Shown here piece by piece: positions 8,718 to 16,440 of a stretch of DNA of 64,000 nucleotides. Below the pieces are notes generated by a model that ran no database searches, had not been told where the DNA came from, and saw only the letters and a list, made by a program, of their open reading frames with translations. Origin of the DNA: Streptomyces sp. NBC_00443 (GTDB lineage: Bacteria; Actinomycetota; Actinomycetes; Streptomycetales; Streptomycetaceae); the NCBI RefSeq assembly GCF_036014175.1, contig NZ_CP107917.1, positions 9,052,001 through 9,116,000 of the forward strand, read 5' to 3'. Within the stretch, counting starts at the first letter, position 1. Every line of letters begins with the position of its first letter. Both the position numbers and the translations under genes were made by a program.

Positions 8718-10430
8718 GTGAGGCTGCGCAGCGCACAGTGGTACGCGGGACAGGACCGCAACGCCTACATCCACCGCGCGTGGATGCGCAGAGGCGTGCC
8801 CGGCGACGCGTTCACCGGTCGGCCGCAGATCGCCATCGCCAACTCGGCATCGGACCTGGCCCCTTGCAACGCCCATCTCGACGAGGTCGCGTCGTCCGTG
8901 CGCGACGGCGTGTACGAGGCGGGCGGCATCCCGCTGGACCTGCCCGTGGTGTCCCTGGGCGAGACGAACGTGCGGCCGACCGCCATGCTCTGGCGCAACA
9001 TGGCCGCCATGGCCACGGAGGAGATGCTGCGGGCCAACCCCATCGACGGGGTCGTCCTGCTGGGCGGCTGCGACAAGACGATCCCGTCGCTGCTCATGGC
9101 GGCGGCGTCGGTGGACCTGCCCGCCGTCGTCGTGCCCGGCGGTCCGATGCTGACCGGGACGTTCCGCGGTACGCCGCTGGGCTGCGGCACCGATGTGTGG
9201 CGGCTGTCGGAGGAGGTCCGCGCGGGCACGCTGTCGCAGGAGCAGTTCGCCCGCTCCGAGTCGGCGATGATCCGCAGCCGTGGCCACTGCAACACCATGG
9301 GCACCGCCTCCACCATGGCCCTCGTGGCCGAGGCCCTCGGCACGGTCATCCCCGGCGTGGCCGGGACACCGGCCCCCGACAGCCGTCTGCTGGAGGCCGC
9401 GCACCACACCGGCCGACTCGCGGTCGACATGGTGGGCGCCGACCGCCGGCCGGGCACCTTCCTCACCAAGGCGTCCTTCCGCAACGCGATCGTCGCGCTG
9501 GCCGCCATCGGCGGCTCGACCAACGCCGTCGTCCACCTCCTGGCCATCGCCGGCCGCCTGGGCATCGGCCTGTCGCTCGACGACTTCGACCGCATCGGCT
9601 CCCGTGTACCGGTCCTGGTGGACCTCCAGCCGGCCGGCCGTTTCCTCATGGAGGACTTCCACCGCGCCGGAGGGCTGCTCGCCGTCCTGCGCGAGGTCCG
9701 CGACCTGCTCGACCCCGACGCGCTGACCGTCACCGGCGAGCCGCTGGCCGCCGCGCTCGACGGCGCCCCGATCTGGGACAGCGAGGTCATCCGCACCCGC
9801 GCCGAGCCACTGGTGGCCGAGGGCGGCATCGCCGTCCTGCGCGGCAACCTCGCACCCGACGGCGCGCTCATCAAGCCGGCCGCCGCCTCCCCGCACCTGC
9901 TGCGCCACCGCGGCCGGGCCGTCGTCTTCGACTCCATCGAGGACTTCCACGCCCGCATCGACGACCCCGGACTCGACGTGGACGCCGACTCCGTCCTCGT
10001 CCTGCGCGGCTGCGGACCCAAGGGCTACCCGGGCATGCCCGAAGTCTCGAACATGCCCCTGCCGCAGAAGCTTCTCGCACAGGGCGTCCGTGACATGGTC
10101 CGCGTCTGCGACGGCCGGATGAGCGGCACGGCATACGGCACGGTCGTCCTGCACGTGGCCCCCGAGGCCGCGGCCGGCGGCCCTCTCGCCCTCGTGCGCA
10201 CCGGGGACTTCGTCACCCTGGACGTCGAAGCCCGCCGTATCGACGTGGACGTACTCGCCGACGAGTTGGCCCGCAGAAGCCCGAGCGGGGCATCCGCGAA
10301 GGCGTACGCCAACCCCCGGCGCGGCTGGGAACGCCTCTACGTCGACCACGTCCTCCAGGCCGACACGGGCGCCGACCTCGACTTCCTCGTGGGCTCCAGC
10401 GGTTCGGACGTCAGCCGCGAATCGCACTGA
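8718..10430 (+). CDS. IlvD/Edd-family dehydratase, probably a sugar-acid dehydratase
   Basis: 570 residues. Three likely iron-sulfur cysteines are seen: C50 (APCNAH), C118 (GGCDKT) and C191 (GHCNTMG). The family signature CGPKGYPGMPE and the VCDGRMSG motif are near the C-terminus. The N-terminus MRLRSAQWYAGQDRNAYIHRA resembles pentonate/L-arabinonate-type dehydratases rather than biosynthetic IlvD. The GTG at 8718 with the GGAAGAGG site is chosen; upstream in-frame sequence is only the antisense of the dehydrogenase gene. The divergent alcohol dehydrogenase supports a role in sugar-acid catabolism. Confidence 0.85.
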   Translation: MRLRSAQWYAGQDRNAYIHRAWMRRGVPGDAFTGRPQIAIANSASDLAPCNAHLDEVASSVRDGVYEAGGIPLDLPVVSLGETNVRPTAMLWRNMAAMATEEMLRANPIDGVVLLGGCDKTIPSLLMAAASVDLPAVVVPGGPMLTGTFRGTPLGCGTDVWRLSEEVRAGTLSQEQFARSESAMIRSRGHCNTMGTASTMALVAEALGTVIPGVAGTPAPDSRLLEAAHHTGRLAVDMVGADRRPGTFLTKASFRNAIVALAAIGGSTNAVVHLLAIAGRLGIGLSLDDFDRIGSRVPVLVDLQPAGRFLMEDFHRAGGLLAVLREVRDLLDPDALTVTGEPLAAALDGAPIWDSEVIRTRAEPLVAEGGIAVLRGNLAPDGALIKPAAASPHLLRHRGRAVVFDSIEDFHARIDDPGLDVDADSVLVLRGCGPKGYPGMPEVSNMPLPQKLLAQGVRDMVRVCDGRMSGTAYGTVVLHVAPEAAAGGPLALVRTGDFVTLDVEARRIDVDVLADELARRSPSGASAKAYANPRRGWERLYVDHVLQADTGADLDFLVGSSGSDVSRESH

Positions 10431-10443
10431 CCGCGGAAAAGAG

Positions 10444-10479
10444 ATCAGGTCCACCGGGCCCGCATGATGCGGACCTGAT
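10444..10479. terminator. Bidirectional hairpin between convergent genes
   Basis: ATCAGGTCC and GGACCTGAT form 9-bp perfect arms with a partly palindromic loop, located 13 bases after the dehydratase stop and before the cyclophilin stop. No U-run follows, as is common in streptomycetes. Confidence 0.6.
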
Positions 10480-10514
10480 GGACCTGACAGGCGTGATGTG
10501 GGGCTGAGGCTGCG

Positions 10515-11009
10515 TCAGGCGACGATGCCGCAGTCCTCGACGACGATCTTCTTGGCCGTCGCGCCCGAGCGGCTGCCCAGGGCCTCGACCGCCTTGACGA
10601 CGTCCTCGCCCTCGATGACCTCGCCGAAGACGACATGCTTGCCGTCCAGCCACGGCGTCACCACGGTGGTGACGAAGAACTGCGAGCCGTTGGTGCCCGG
10701 GCCCGCGTTGGCCATGCTGAGCAGGAACGGCTTGTTGTGCTTCAGCTGGAAGTTCTCGTCGGCGAACTTCTCACCGTAGATGCTCTTGCCGCCGGTGCCG
10801 TTGCCCTCGGTGAAGTCACCGCCCTGCAGCATGAACTCCGGGATGACCCGGTGGAAGGGCGAACCCTTGTAGCCGTAACCGTGCTGGCCGGTCGCCAGCT
10901 CACGGAAGTTGCGTGCGGTCTTGGGCACGACATCGTCGAACAGCCGGAAGACGATGCGGCCGAGGTTCTCGCCATTAGCAGAAATACTGAAGAACACGTT
11001 CTCGCTCAT
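10515..11009 (-). CDS. Cyclophilin-type peptidyl-prolyl cis-trans isomerase
   Basis: A 164-residue single-domain cytosolic cyclophilin without a signal peptide. The active-site pattern FHRVIPEFMLQGGDFT (R54, F59), SMANAGPGTNGSQFFVTT and TPWLDGKHVVFGEV are complete. W120 corresponds to the tryptophan required for cyclosporin binding. The overall sequence is closer to eukaryotic CypA-type proteins than to E. coli PpiA/PpiB; such cyclosporin-sensitive forms are known in Streptomyces. ATG 11009 is chosen over a TTG 18 bases upstream. Confidence 0.9.
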   Translation of the reverse strand: MSENVFFSISANGENLGRIVFRLFDDVVPKTARNFRELATGQHGYGYKGSPFHRVIPEFMLQGGDFTEGNGTGGKSIYGEKFADENFQLKHNKPFLLSMANAGPGTNGSQFFVTTVVTPWLDGKHVVFGEVIEGEDVVKAVEALGSRSGATAKKIVVEDCGIVA

Positions 11010-11111
11010 GGCCCTGATTCTGCACAATCGGCGCGGCCAGGTCGAACTGACCGGGCCGGACGGCCTCAGAACGCGTCTCGGACGGCCCCGTGCAGACCCT
11101 GATCTGCGGGG

Positions 11112-12104
11112 TCACCCGCCGAGGAGGGGTGCCGAGAAGCGGCAGTGCACGCGTTCGGCGTGTGCGGGGTCGAGGGCGTCGAGGACGAGCTGGGCGGCGT
11201 TGGAGTCGTAGGCGATCGACAGGTGCTCGGAGCGGTCCTGGGGACAGACGTCCTGGAGCGTGATGTTGCGTACGGTCGCGCCCGGCCCCGCGGTGAGGAA
11301 CTGGTTGTGGTACGGCGTGACGGCCTCGTCGTACCGGGTGGCGATGACGGTGTAGGCGACGCCTCGTTGTGTGTCGCCGTCCCGGTCGAGCGTGGTGTTC
11401 ACCCGGGACCCCACCATCTGGTCCGCGTACGCCTGCCCTGCCACGGCGGACACCGTCGGGTTGAGGCCGAGTGCGGTGGTGAGGGTGCCCAGACCGGACA
11501 GGGTCGTGCCGTGGTTGGACGGGGCCAGCCCGATGAGCCGACGCACCTTGTTGTGCGACGGACGCGCGGGGTTCGTTCCGCCGTCGAACCGCAGGTACCA
11601 GCGGGGCAGCAGGCCTCCCCCTTGGGAATGCCCCACCAGGTCGACCTGGCGGGAGCCGGTGGCCTTGAGTACTCGGTCGACGTAACGAGCGACCTGGCGG
11701 GCGGAGTCGGGGATGTGCCGGGTGCCCTTGAAGGGAACTCCCGGTGCCCCGCCGAAGTTGGGCGCGAAGACGCAGTATCCGGCCCTCTTCAGCTGGGGCG
11801 ACAGCATGCTCCAGTTCGTGTGGGCGTTCGTGAGGGTCGCGTGCAGCAGGACGACGGGGCGGGGGTGGGCGGCGGTCGGCCGGCACTTCCAGTTGTTCGC
11901 CCCGGGCGGTGCGGCATCCGGCTGGAGGGTCCCTCGGACGAAGGCGGCGGGGGCCGAGGTGATCCCTCCCTCGGGCGGGGCCGGGCGGTCGGCCGCGACC
12001 GATGTGCCGGGCAGTCCGAGTGCCAGGGCTGTGACCGCGCCGGCGGTTGCCCACCAAGTGATCAGGCGGGATCGTTGCGCAGGCCGGACACGGCGATGGG
12101 ACAT
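11112..12104 (-). CDS. Secreted lipase/triacylglycerol esterase (alpha/beta hydrolase)
   Basis: 330 residues with a Sec signal peptide (basic start, hydrophobic AGAVTALALGLPG, cleavage near SVAA-D at about residue 38). The mature enzyme has the VLLHATLTNAHTNW oxyanion-hole region, the nucleophile elbow GHSQGG (about residue 160) and a late Asp and His (EHLSIAYD). This is the lipase class 2 type found repeatedly in Streptomyces. It lies 102 bases upstream of, and in the same direction as, the cyclophilin gene; a functional link is not evident. Confidence 0.85.
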   Translation of the reverse strand: MSHRRVRPAQRSRLITWWATAGAVTALALGLPGTSVAADRPAPPEGGITSAPAAFVRGTLQPDAAPPGANNWKCRPTAAHPRPVVLLHATLTNAHTNWSMLSPQLKRAGYCVFAPNFGGAPGVPFKGTRHIPDSARQVARYVDRVLKATGSRQVDLVGHSQGGGLLPRWYLRFDGGTNPARPSHNKVRRLIGLAPSNHGTTLSGLGTLTTALGLNPTVSAVAGQAYADQMVGSRVNTTLDRDGDTQRGVAYTVIATRYDEAVTPYHNQFLTAGPGATVRNITLQDVCPQDRSEHLSIAYDSNAAQLVLDALDPAHAERVHCRFSAPLLGG

Positions 12105-12469
12105 TTGTTCCGCTCCTCGTCAGGGTCAGTCACAGCAGCTGACGAGCAAGATCCTCAAGGAGCGGCCGCCGAGGTCACGGCCGTTTCGCACCGAAGCCCC
12201 CCGTTGGAGTGGCGGCTTTCATTCGTGCGGCTCCGCTTCGTTGCCGCGGCGGAGCATGCGAGGCGGGCGCGACCTGAGGAGGGGGCCGTCACGCCGTGCT
12301 GAACACGAGGAGTGACAATCCTGGCAAACCTGGCGTCCGGCGTGTGCGTGAAAAGCGGGGAGATGGGGACTTGGCGGTAAGACCGGGCTCAGTGGCGATC
12401 CCCTTGGGGGCTGGCCCGGTCAGGCTCCTCTGGTTCAGACCACGAGCCGGGGGAGCCGACTGTGCCGCT
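12105..12469. other. Intergenic region without recognised gene
   Basis: 365 bases between the lipase start and the stop of the GAF-ANTAR gene. It should hold the lipase promoter. Short reading frames here lack convincing ribosome binding sites or family resemblance. No clear hairpin or repeat was seen. Confidence 0.5.
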
Positions 12470-13159
12470 TCACGACAGACCGCCACGCTCGCAGATCATT
12501 CGCGCCACCTCGCGGAGTTTGATGTTGTTCTTCTGCGAGTACCGGCGCAGTACGTCGAACGCTCGTTCCTCTGTGAGGTTGTGGCTGCCCATGAGGATGC
12601 CCATGGCCTCGCCGATCATGTGGCGGGTGGCGACGGCGTTCTCCATCTGGGCGTGCGCGCGGGCACTGGAGAAGGCGACCGCGGCGTGGGAGGCCAGCAG
12701 CCAGCCGGCCAGCTCGCTGGCCTCGGTGAACGCGCCCGGCTCATGGGAGTAGACGTTCAGCGCGCCGAGATCCTCGTCCTCGGTGTACAGCAGGAAGCCC
12801 ATCATGCTGCCCACTCCGAGCTGGTGGGCCTGGGGGGCGAAGTCGGGCCACTGCGGCTGGTCCCGGGTGAAGTCCGGGATCCGGAACACCCGCTCTCCGT
12901 CCTTGGTGCGAGCGATGTCGAAGCAGGGGCCCTCGCGCAGCCGCTCCTGCAGCTGATCACTCTTTACGACCAGGTCATCTGTGGGCGCCAGCGTCTGGAC
13001 CGCCTTGCCGTGCAGCACAAGGATCCCGGCCGCATCACAACCCTCCACCAGCTGGGTCGCCGAGCCGGTGATCCGTTCCAGGGTGGCACCGACCGACTCC
13101 TGCGAGAGGAGATCCCGCGCCATCGACGCCAGGTCCTGCGCGAACCGAGCCCAGTCCAT
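12470..13159 (-). CDS. GAF and ANTAR domain RNA-binding regulator
   Basis: 229 residues. Residues 20-155 form a GAF sensor domain (VEGCDAAGILVL, REGPCFDIARTKDGERVFRIPDF, GSMMGFLLYTEDEDLGALNVYS). Residues 165-225 form an ANTAR domain (TRHMIGEAMGILMGSHNLTEERAFDVLRRYSQ), the module that binds paired hairpins in nascent RNA to prevent termination. Internal ATG 13159 is chosen because it follows GCGGAGGG at the right distance; a GTG start 99 bases upstream would add unconserved residues. Targets are unknown. Free-standing GAF-ANTAR proteins are abundant in streptomycetes. Confidence 0.85.
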   Translation of the reverse strand: MDWARFAQDLASMARDLLSQESVGATLERITGSATQLVEGCDAAGILVLHGKAVQTLAPTDDLVVKSDQLQERLREGPCFDIARTKDGERVFRIPDFTRDQPQWPDFAPQAHQLGVGSMMGFLLYTEDEDLGALNVYSHEPGAFTEASELAGWLLASHAAVAFSSARAHAQMENAVATRHMIGEAMGILMGSHNLTEERAFDVLRRYSQKNNIKLREVARMICERGGLS

Positions 13160-13255
13160 CGCGCCCTCCGCCTCTCGGTTCACCTCGGTGAGGCTGTGCC
13201 CCCAGCATTCCACGTGTGGGCCGCGGAGTGTCGGGACGGGGCCTCCGGGGCCGGT

Positions 13256-13306
13256 CACCTGGGGCGGAGGTTCACCTGGGACGGAGGTTCACCTGGGACG
13301 GAGGTC
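13256..13306. repeat. Three tandem copies of a 17-bp unit
   Basis: CACCTGGGGCGGAGGTT, CACCTGGGACGGAGGTT and CACCTGGGACGGAGGTC follow one another without spacers, starting 97 bases upstream of the GAF-ANTAR start. The rest of the roughly 440-base gap (13160-13599) shows no gene. Confidence 0.85.
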
Positions 13307-13599
13307 GGCCGTGCAGGAGCGGGTTTCGCCCAGCACCACACATCCGAGAGCCGTCACACCGTGCACGGGGTCGTCGCTGAGAGTGATGCAGGGGGCGCGT
13401 CCTCCGGGTGTGCTCATCATGGCGCCTGGTTCGGCCGGCCATCATCAGGAGTCCGATCGTCCACACGTAGCCCGATTCCCCGCCGGGGTCGACGGCGAGC
13501 CGCGCGGCGCAGTCGCGGCAGCCGAAGCTGCGCGCGAATACGGCGATCCGCCCCCCGGCCTGCGCGGCCTGCCCGGCCTGCCCGGCAGCCCCAAGCCCC

Positions 13600-15057
13600 C
13601 TACGTCCTCTCGGACTTCCCCGGCACGCACAGCCAAGCGACGCCTGCGGCCGTGAGGTAGGCGAGTGCGCCGATGGTCATGCTCGTGCGCAGCCCGGTGT
13701 TGTAGTCGGTGGCTGTCGCGAGCAGGCTGCCGCCGAGGGCCACTCCGGTGGCGCTGCCGATCTGGCGGGTGGTGTTGAACAGGGCGGAGGCGGCCCCCGA
13801 GTACGCCGGGGGTGCCGCGCCCATCACGGTGGCGGTCGAGCCGGTGAGGGCGAAGGAGGTACCGAACCCGACGGCCATCATCGGTGCCACCAGCAGCGCG
13901 TAGGCGGGATCGGCTCCCGCCGCGGCCCACCCGGCCAGTCCCGCGGCGGCCAGCAGCATGCCGGAGATCACAAGTGGACGATCGCCCGTCCGGCGGGCCA
14001 GCCGCCCGGACAGGACGGACGCGAACATGGTCATCGCCACGGCAGGGAACAGTGCCAGTCCCGTACCGAGGGCGCTGAAGCCGCGCTGGTGCTGGAAGTA
14101 CAGGCTGGCGGTGAACACCATGCCGTAGAAGCCGAAGTTGAACAGCAGGCCGATGGCGGCCCCGCCGCTCATGGTGCGGGAGCGCAGCAGGTTCAGCGGC
14201 AGGGCGGGAGCGCGGGCCAGCCGCTCGCGCATCACGAAAGCCGCGGCGGCCAGCACGGCCAGACCCACCCCGGCGAGCACCGCCGGGTCGGACCAGCCGC
14301 GCCGGCCGGCCTCGTTGAGCGACGCGGTCAGCAGCGCCACCGCGGCCACGACCGCGACCTGCGCCGGCCAGTCCAGGGCCCGGTCGGCACGCCAGGGCGA
14401 GCGGGTGACATGACGCAGCGTCAGCATCAGACAGGCCACGCCGACGGGCAGGTTGATGAGGAACACCCAGCGCCAGCCCGCCGTGGAGACGAGCAACCCG
14501 CCCAGCACCGGCCCGGCGGAAGCCGCGATGCCCGCCATCGAACCCCACAGCCCAAAGGCCCGTGAGCGTGCGGCCGGCTCAGGGTAGGCCTGCTGGAGCA
14601 ACGCCAGGGATCCGGGCACGATCAGCGCCGCGCCCAACCCCTCCACCAGCCGGGCCACCACGAGGAAGTCGGTGCTCGGCGCGAGTGCACACGCGGCCGA
14701 CGACACCGTGAACACCGCCACGCCCGAGCAGAAGACCCGGCGATTGCCCAGCCGGTCGCCCAACGCGCCACCGGTCAGCAGGAAGCCGGCGAAGACCAGG
14801 GTGTACCCGTCGGTGATCCACTGGATACCGGTCAGCGAGGCCGACAGCTCCCGGCCGATCACCGGCACGGCGACATTGAGCACCGTCACATCCAGGATCA
14901 CCATGAAGTACCCGGCGCACACCGCCAACAACGGTACCCAGGGCCGTCGCCCGGGCTCCGCGCCCGACTCCTGCGGGGGCGAGGACTCACCACCACCGGC
15001 CGACTCCGCGAACGCCACGGCCCCAACTCCATCCCGTCCGCGGAGGCTCTGGATCAC
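13600..15057 (-). CDS. MFS drug exporter, DHA2 (14-TM, EmrB/QacA) type
   Basis: 485 residues. The first helix carries the DHA2 motif LDVTVLNVAVP; motif A-like GDRLGNRRVF lies in loop 2-3, and motif C-like GPVLGGLL follows the WRWVFLINLPVG segment, all classic for proton-driven multidrug antiporters. About fourteen hydrophobic segments are visible. The start is a GTG at 15057 lacking a Shine-Dalgarno sequence, with TACTGT five bases upstream, so the mRNA may be leaderless. Substrate unknown. It is divergent from the leader-controlled methyltransferase at 15161-16410. Confidence 0.85.
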   Translation of the reverse strand: MIQSLRGRDGVGAVAFAESAGGGESSPPQESGAEPGRRPWVPLLAVCAGYFMVILDVTVLNVAVPVIGRELSASLTGIQWITDGYTLVFAGFLLTGGALGDRLGNRRVFCSGVAVFTVSSAACALAPSTDFLVVARLVEGLGAALIVPGSLALLQQAYPEPAARSRAFGLWGSMAGIAASAGPVLGGLLVSTAGWRWVFLINLPVGVACLMLTLRHVTRSPWRADRALDWPAQVAVVAAVALLTASLNEAGRRGWSDPAVLAGVGLAVLAAAAFVMRERLARAPALPLNLLRSRTMSGGAAIGLLFNFGFYGMVFTASLYFQHQRGFSALGTGLALFPAVAMTMFASVLSGRLARRTGDRPLVISGMLLAAAGLAGWAAAGADPAYALLVAPMMAVGFGTSFALTGSTATVMGAAPPAYSGAASALFNTTRQIGSATGVALGGSLLATATDYNTGLRTSMTIGALAYLTAAGVAWLCVPGKSERT

Positions 15058-15147
15058 GAGCCACAGTAAGGGACGTATGCCGCATATCGAAGGAGCAGCT
15101 CACGGGCGTCAATTCCAGACGTGAAGCCGCCGCGATCGCAGGGCGGC

Positions 15148-15153
15148 TAGACT
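15148..15153 (+). promoter_or_regulatory. Probable -10 element for a leaderless leader ORF
   Basis: TAGACT (TANNNT consensus) lies seven bases before the ATG at 15161, the spacing expected when transcription starts at the A of the start codon. No convincing -35 hexamer was seen. Confidence 0.5.
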
Positions 15154-15160
15154 GCCGCGC

Positions 15161-15187
15161 ATGACGTACTTCTTCCACCTCCGCTAG
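15161..15187 (+). CDS. Eight-codon leader ORF (MTYFFHLR)
   Basis: ATG ACG TAC TTC TTC CAC CTC CGC TAG. Codons 3-6 contain the 12-base stretch TACTTCTTCCAC (15167-15178), which is the perfect complement of the bases that include the ribosome binding site of the methyltransferase gene (15260-15271). Translation of this ORF would therefore open the masking helix. It is likely translated from a leaderless transcript. This is the geometry of translational attenuators such as those of erm genes; the inducing condition is unknown. Alternatively the pairing could be fortuitous, but a 12-bp exact match placed on the ribosome binding site makes that unlikely. Confidence 0.6.
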   Translation: MTYFFHLR

Positions 15188-15279
15188 GCACCGTCGGCGA
15201 AGCGAGGATTCCCCGTCGCCGACGACGCGGGGCAGCGGAGCGCTGTCCCGAGTGCTGACGTGGAAGAAGTAGACACACC
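15161..15279 (+). promoter_or_regulatory. Structured mRNA leader with ribosome-site-masking helix
   Basis: Three helices can form. P1 pairs 15167-15178 with 15260-15271 (12 bp, perfect) and covers GGAAGAAG at 15262-15269, the only ribosome binding site for the ATG at 15280. Inside it, P2 pairs CGTCGGCGA (15192-15200) with TCGCCGACG (15216-15224), and P3 pairs 15228-15237 with 15241-15250 (10 bp, one G-U, three-base loop). Together they form a three-way junction closed by P1. No U-run is present, so control is more likely at translation than at termination. Confidence 0.65.
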
Positions 15280-16410
15280 ATGCACACGCCCCTCGTGGCG
15301 CGCTGCCTCCGCGGCCTGGAGGCCGTGGTCGCCGCCGAGGTTCTTGGTTCCGGGCTCGGCGCCGTCACCGAACTGCGCCACCGCGAAGTCCATTTCCGTA
15401 CGCATCGGTCCGCTCCCGTGCCGGTGTTGCGCACCGCGGACGACCTGTTCCTGCTCGCCGCCCGGCGCCCCGACATCGGACCGACGCGACAGGCCCTGCA
15501 CGATCTCGCCGAGCTCGCCGCTCCGACCGATGTCGACCACCTCCTGTCCCGCCGCCACAGCGCGACGACGCCTGCCCCGGACATCACCGGCATCGACGTC
15601 TCGGCCTCCTTCCTCGGCCGGCGGACCTTCACCCGGTACGACGCCGAGGACGTGGTGGGACAGGCCCTGGCGCGGCGCCTCCGCGTCCCGTACCACTCGC
15701 GGAGGTCAGGAACGCCGCCCCCGCCCGGCTCCTGGGGCTGGCGGCTGACCTTGGACGGCACGCGGGCCACGCTCATGCTGCGCCTCGACGACCGCCCGCT
15801 GCACCGCCGCGCCTACAAGCAGCGCACCGTCCCGGGCACCGTGCACCCGCCGCTTGCCGCAGGCATGGCCCGGCTGGCCGACATCCGCCCCGGCCACGTC
15901 GTCCTCGACCCTTGCTGCGGCGCCGGCACCCTGCTCATCGAGGCTGCACTCGCCCAGTCCGACGCCCGCTTCCACGGATTCGACCTCTCCCCGGACGCGG
16001 TCGCCGCGGCCCGCAGCAACGCCGGTGAGCTGCCCGTCGCCATCCGTCGCGGTGACGCCGGTCGGCTCCCCCTTGCCGACCATTCGGTCGACCGCGTGCT
16101 GTGCAACCCGCCCTGGGGCACCCAGGTACACGCCAGCGGTCTGCTCGCGACCGCCCCTTCCCGCTGGTGGACAGAACTGCGCCGCGTCCTTGCCCCCGAC
16201 GGCACAGCCGTACTACTCCTGCCCGACCGCGACGACCTGGCCACCGCCATCCGGCACCACTTCACGCCCCTGCACATGCAACGTCTGCGTCTGTCCGGGG
16301 CACAGCCCTTCCTCGTCCGTCTGGCACCGCCAGGGGGTGAGGGCAGGCGCGGTGGCGAAACCGGCAGGCTCCGGCGGCAGCGCCCGCCGGCCTCCTCCGT
16401 CCGCCGCTGA
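15280..16410 (+). CDS. THUMP-like RNA N2-guanine methyltransferase (RlmL/TrmN/Trm14 type)
   Basis: 376 residues. The N-terminal third (VARCLRGLEAVVAAEVLGSG, later FLGRRTFTRYDAEDVV) resembles the ferredoxin-like/THUMP part of RNA methylases. The SAM-binding domain begins near residue 200: VLDPCCGAGTLLIEAAL (motif I), FHGFDLSPDAV, and the catalytic motif IV CNPPWG, the NPP(Y/W) signature of enzymes that methylate exocyclic amines in RNA. The Lys/Arg-rich C-terminal tail could bind RNA. It sits alone behind the structured leader and converges on the PKS remnant 30 bases downstream. Whether the target is tRNA or rRNA cannot be told. Confidence 0.8.
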   Translation: MHTPLVARCLRGLEAVVAAEVLGSGLGAVTELRHREVHFRTHRSAPVPVLRTADDLFLLAARRPDIGPTRQALHDLAELAAPTDVDHLLSRRHSATTPAPDITGIDVSASFLGRRTFTRYDAEDVVGQALARRLRVPYHSRRSGTPPPPGSWGWRLTLDGTRATLMLRLDDRPLHRRAYKQRTVPGTVHPPLAAGMARLADIRPGHVVLDPCCGAGTLLIEAALAQSDARFHGFDLSPDAVAAARSNAGELPVAIRRGDAGRLPLADHSVDRVLCNPPWGTQVHASGLLATAPSRWWTELRRVLAPDGTAVLLLPDRDDLATAIRHHFTPLHMQRLRLSGAQPFLVRLAPPGGEGRRGGETGRLRRQRPPASSVRR

Positions 16411-16440
16411 CGGCACCCGTGCGCTCGGCTCGCGAGAGGC

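Noticed and set aside
13256..13306. Possible CRISPR array
   Set aside because: Units are contiguous with no spacers and no cas genes are near.
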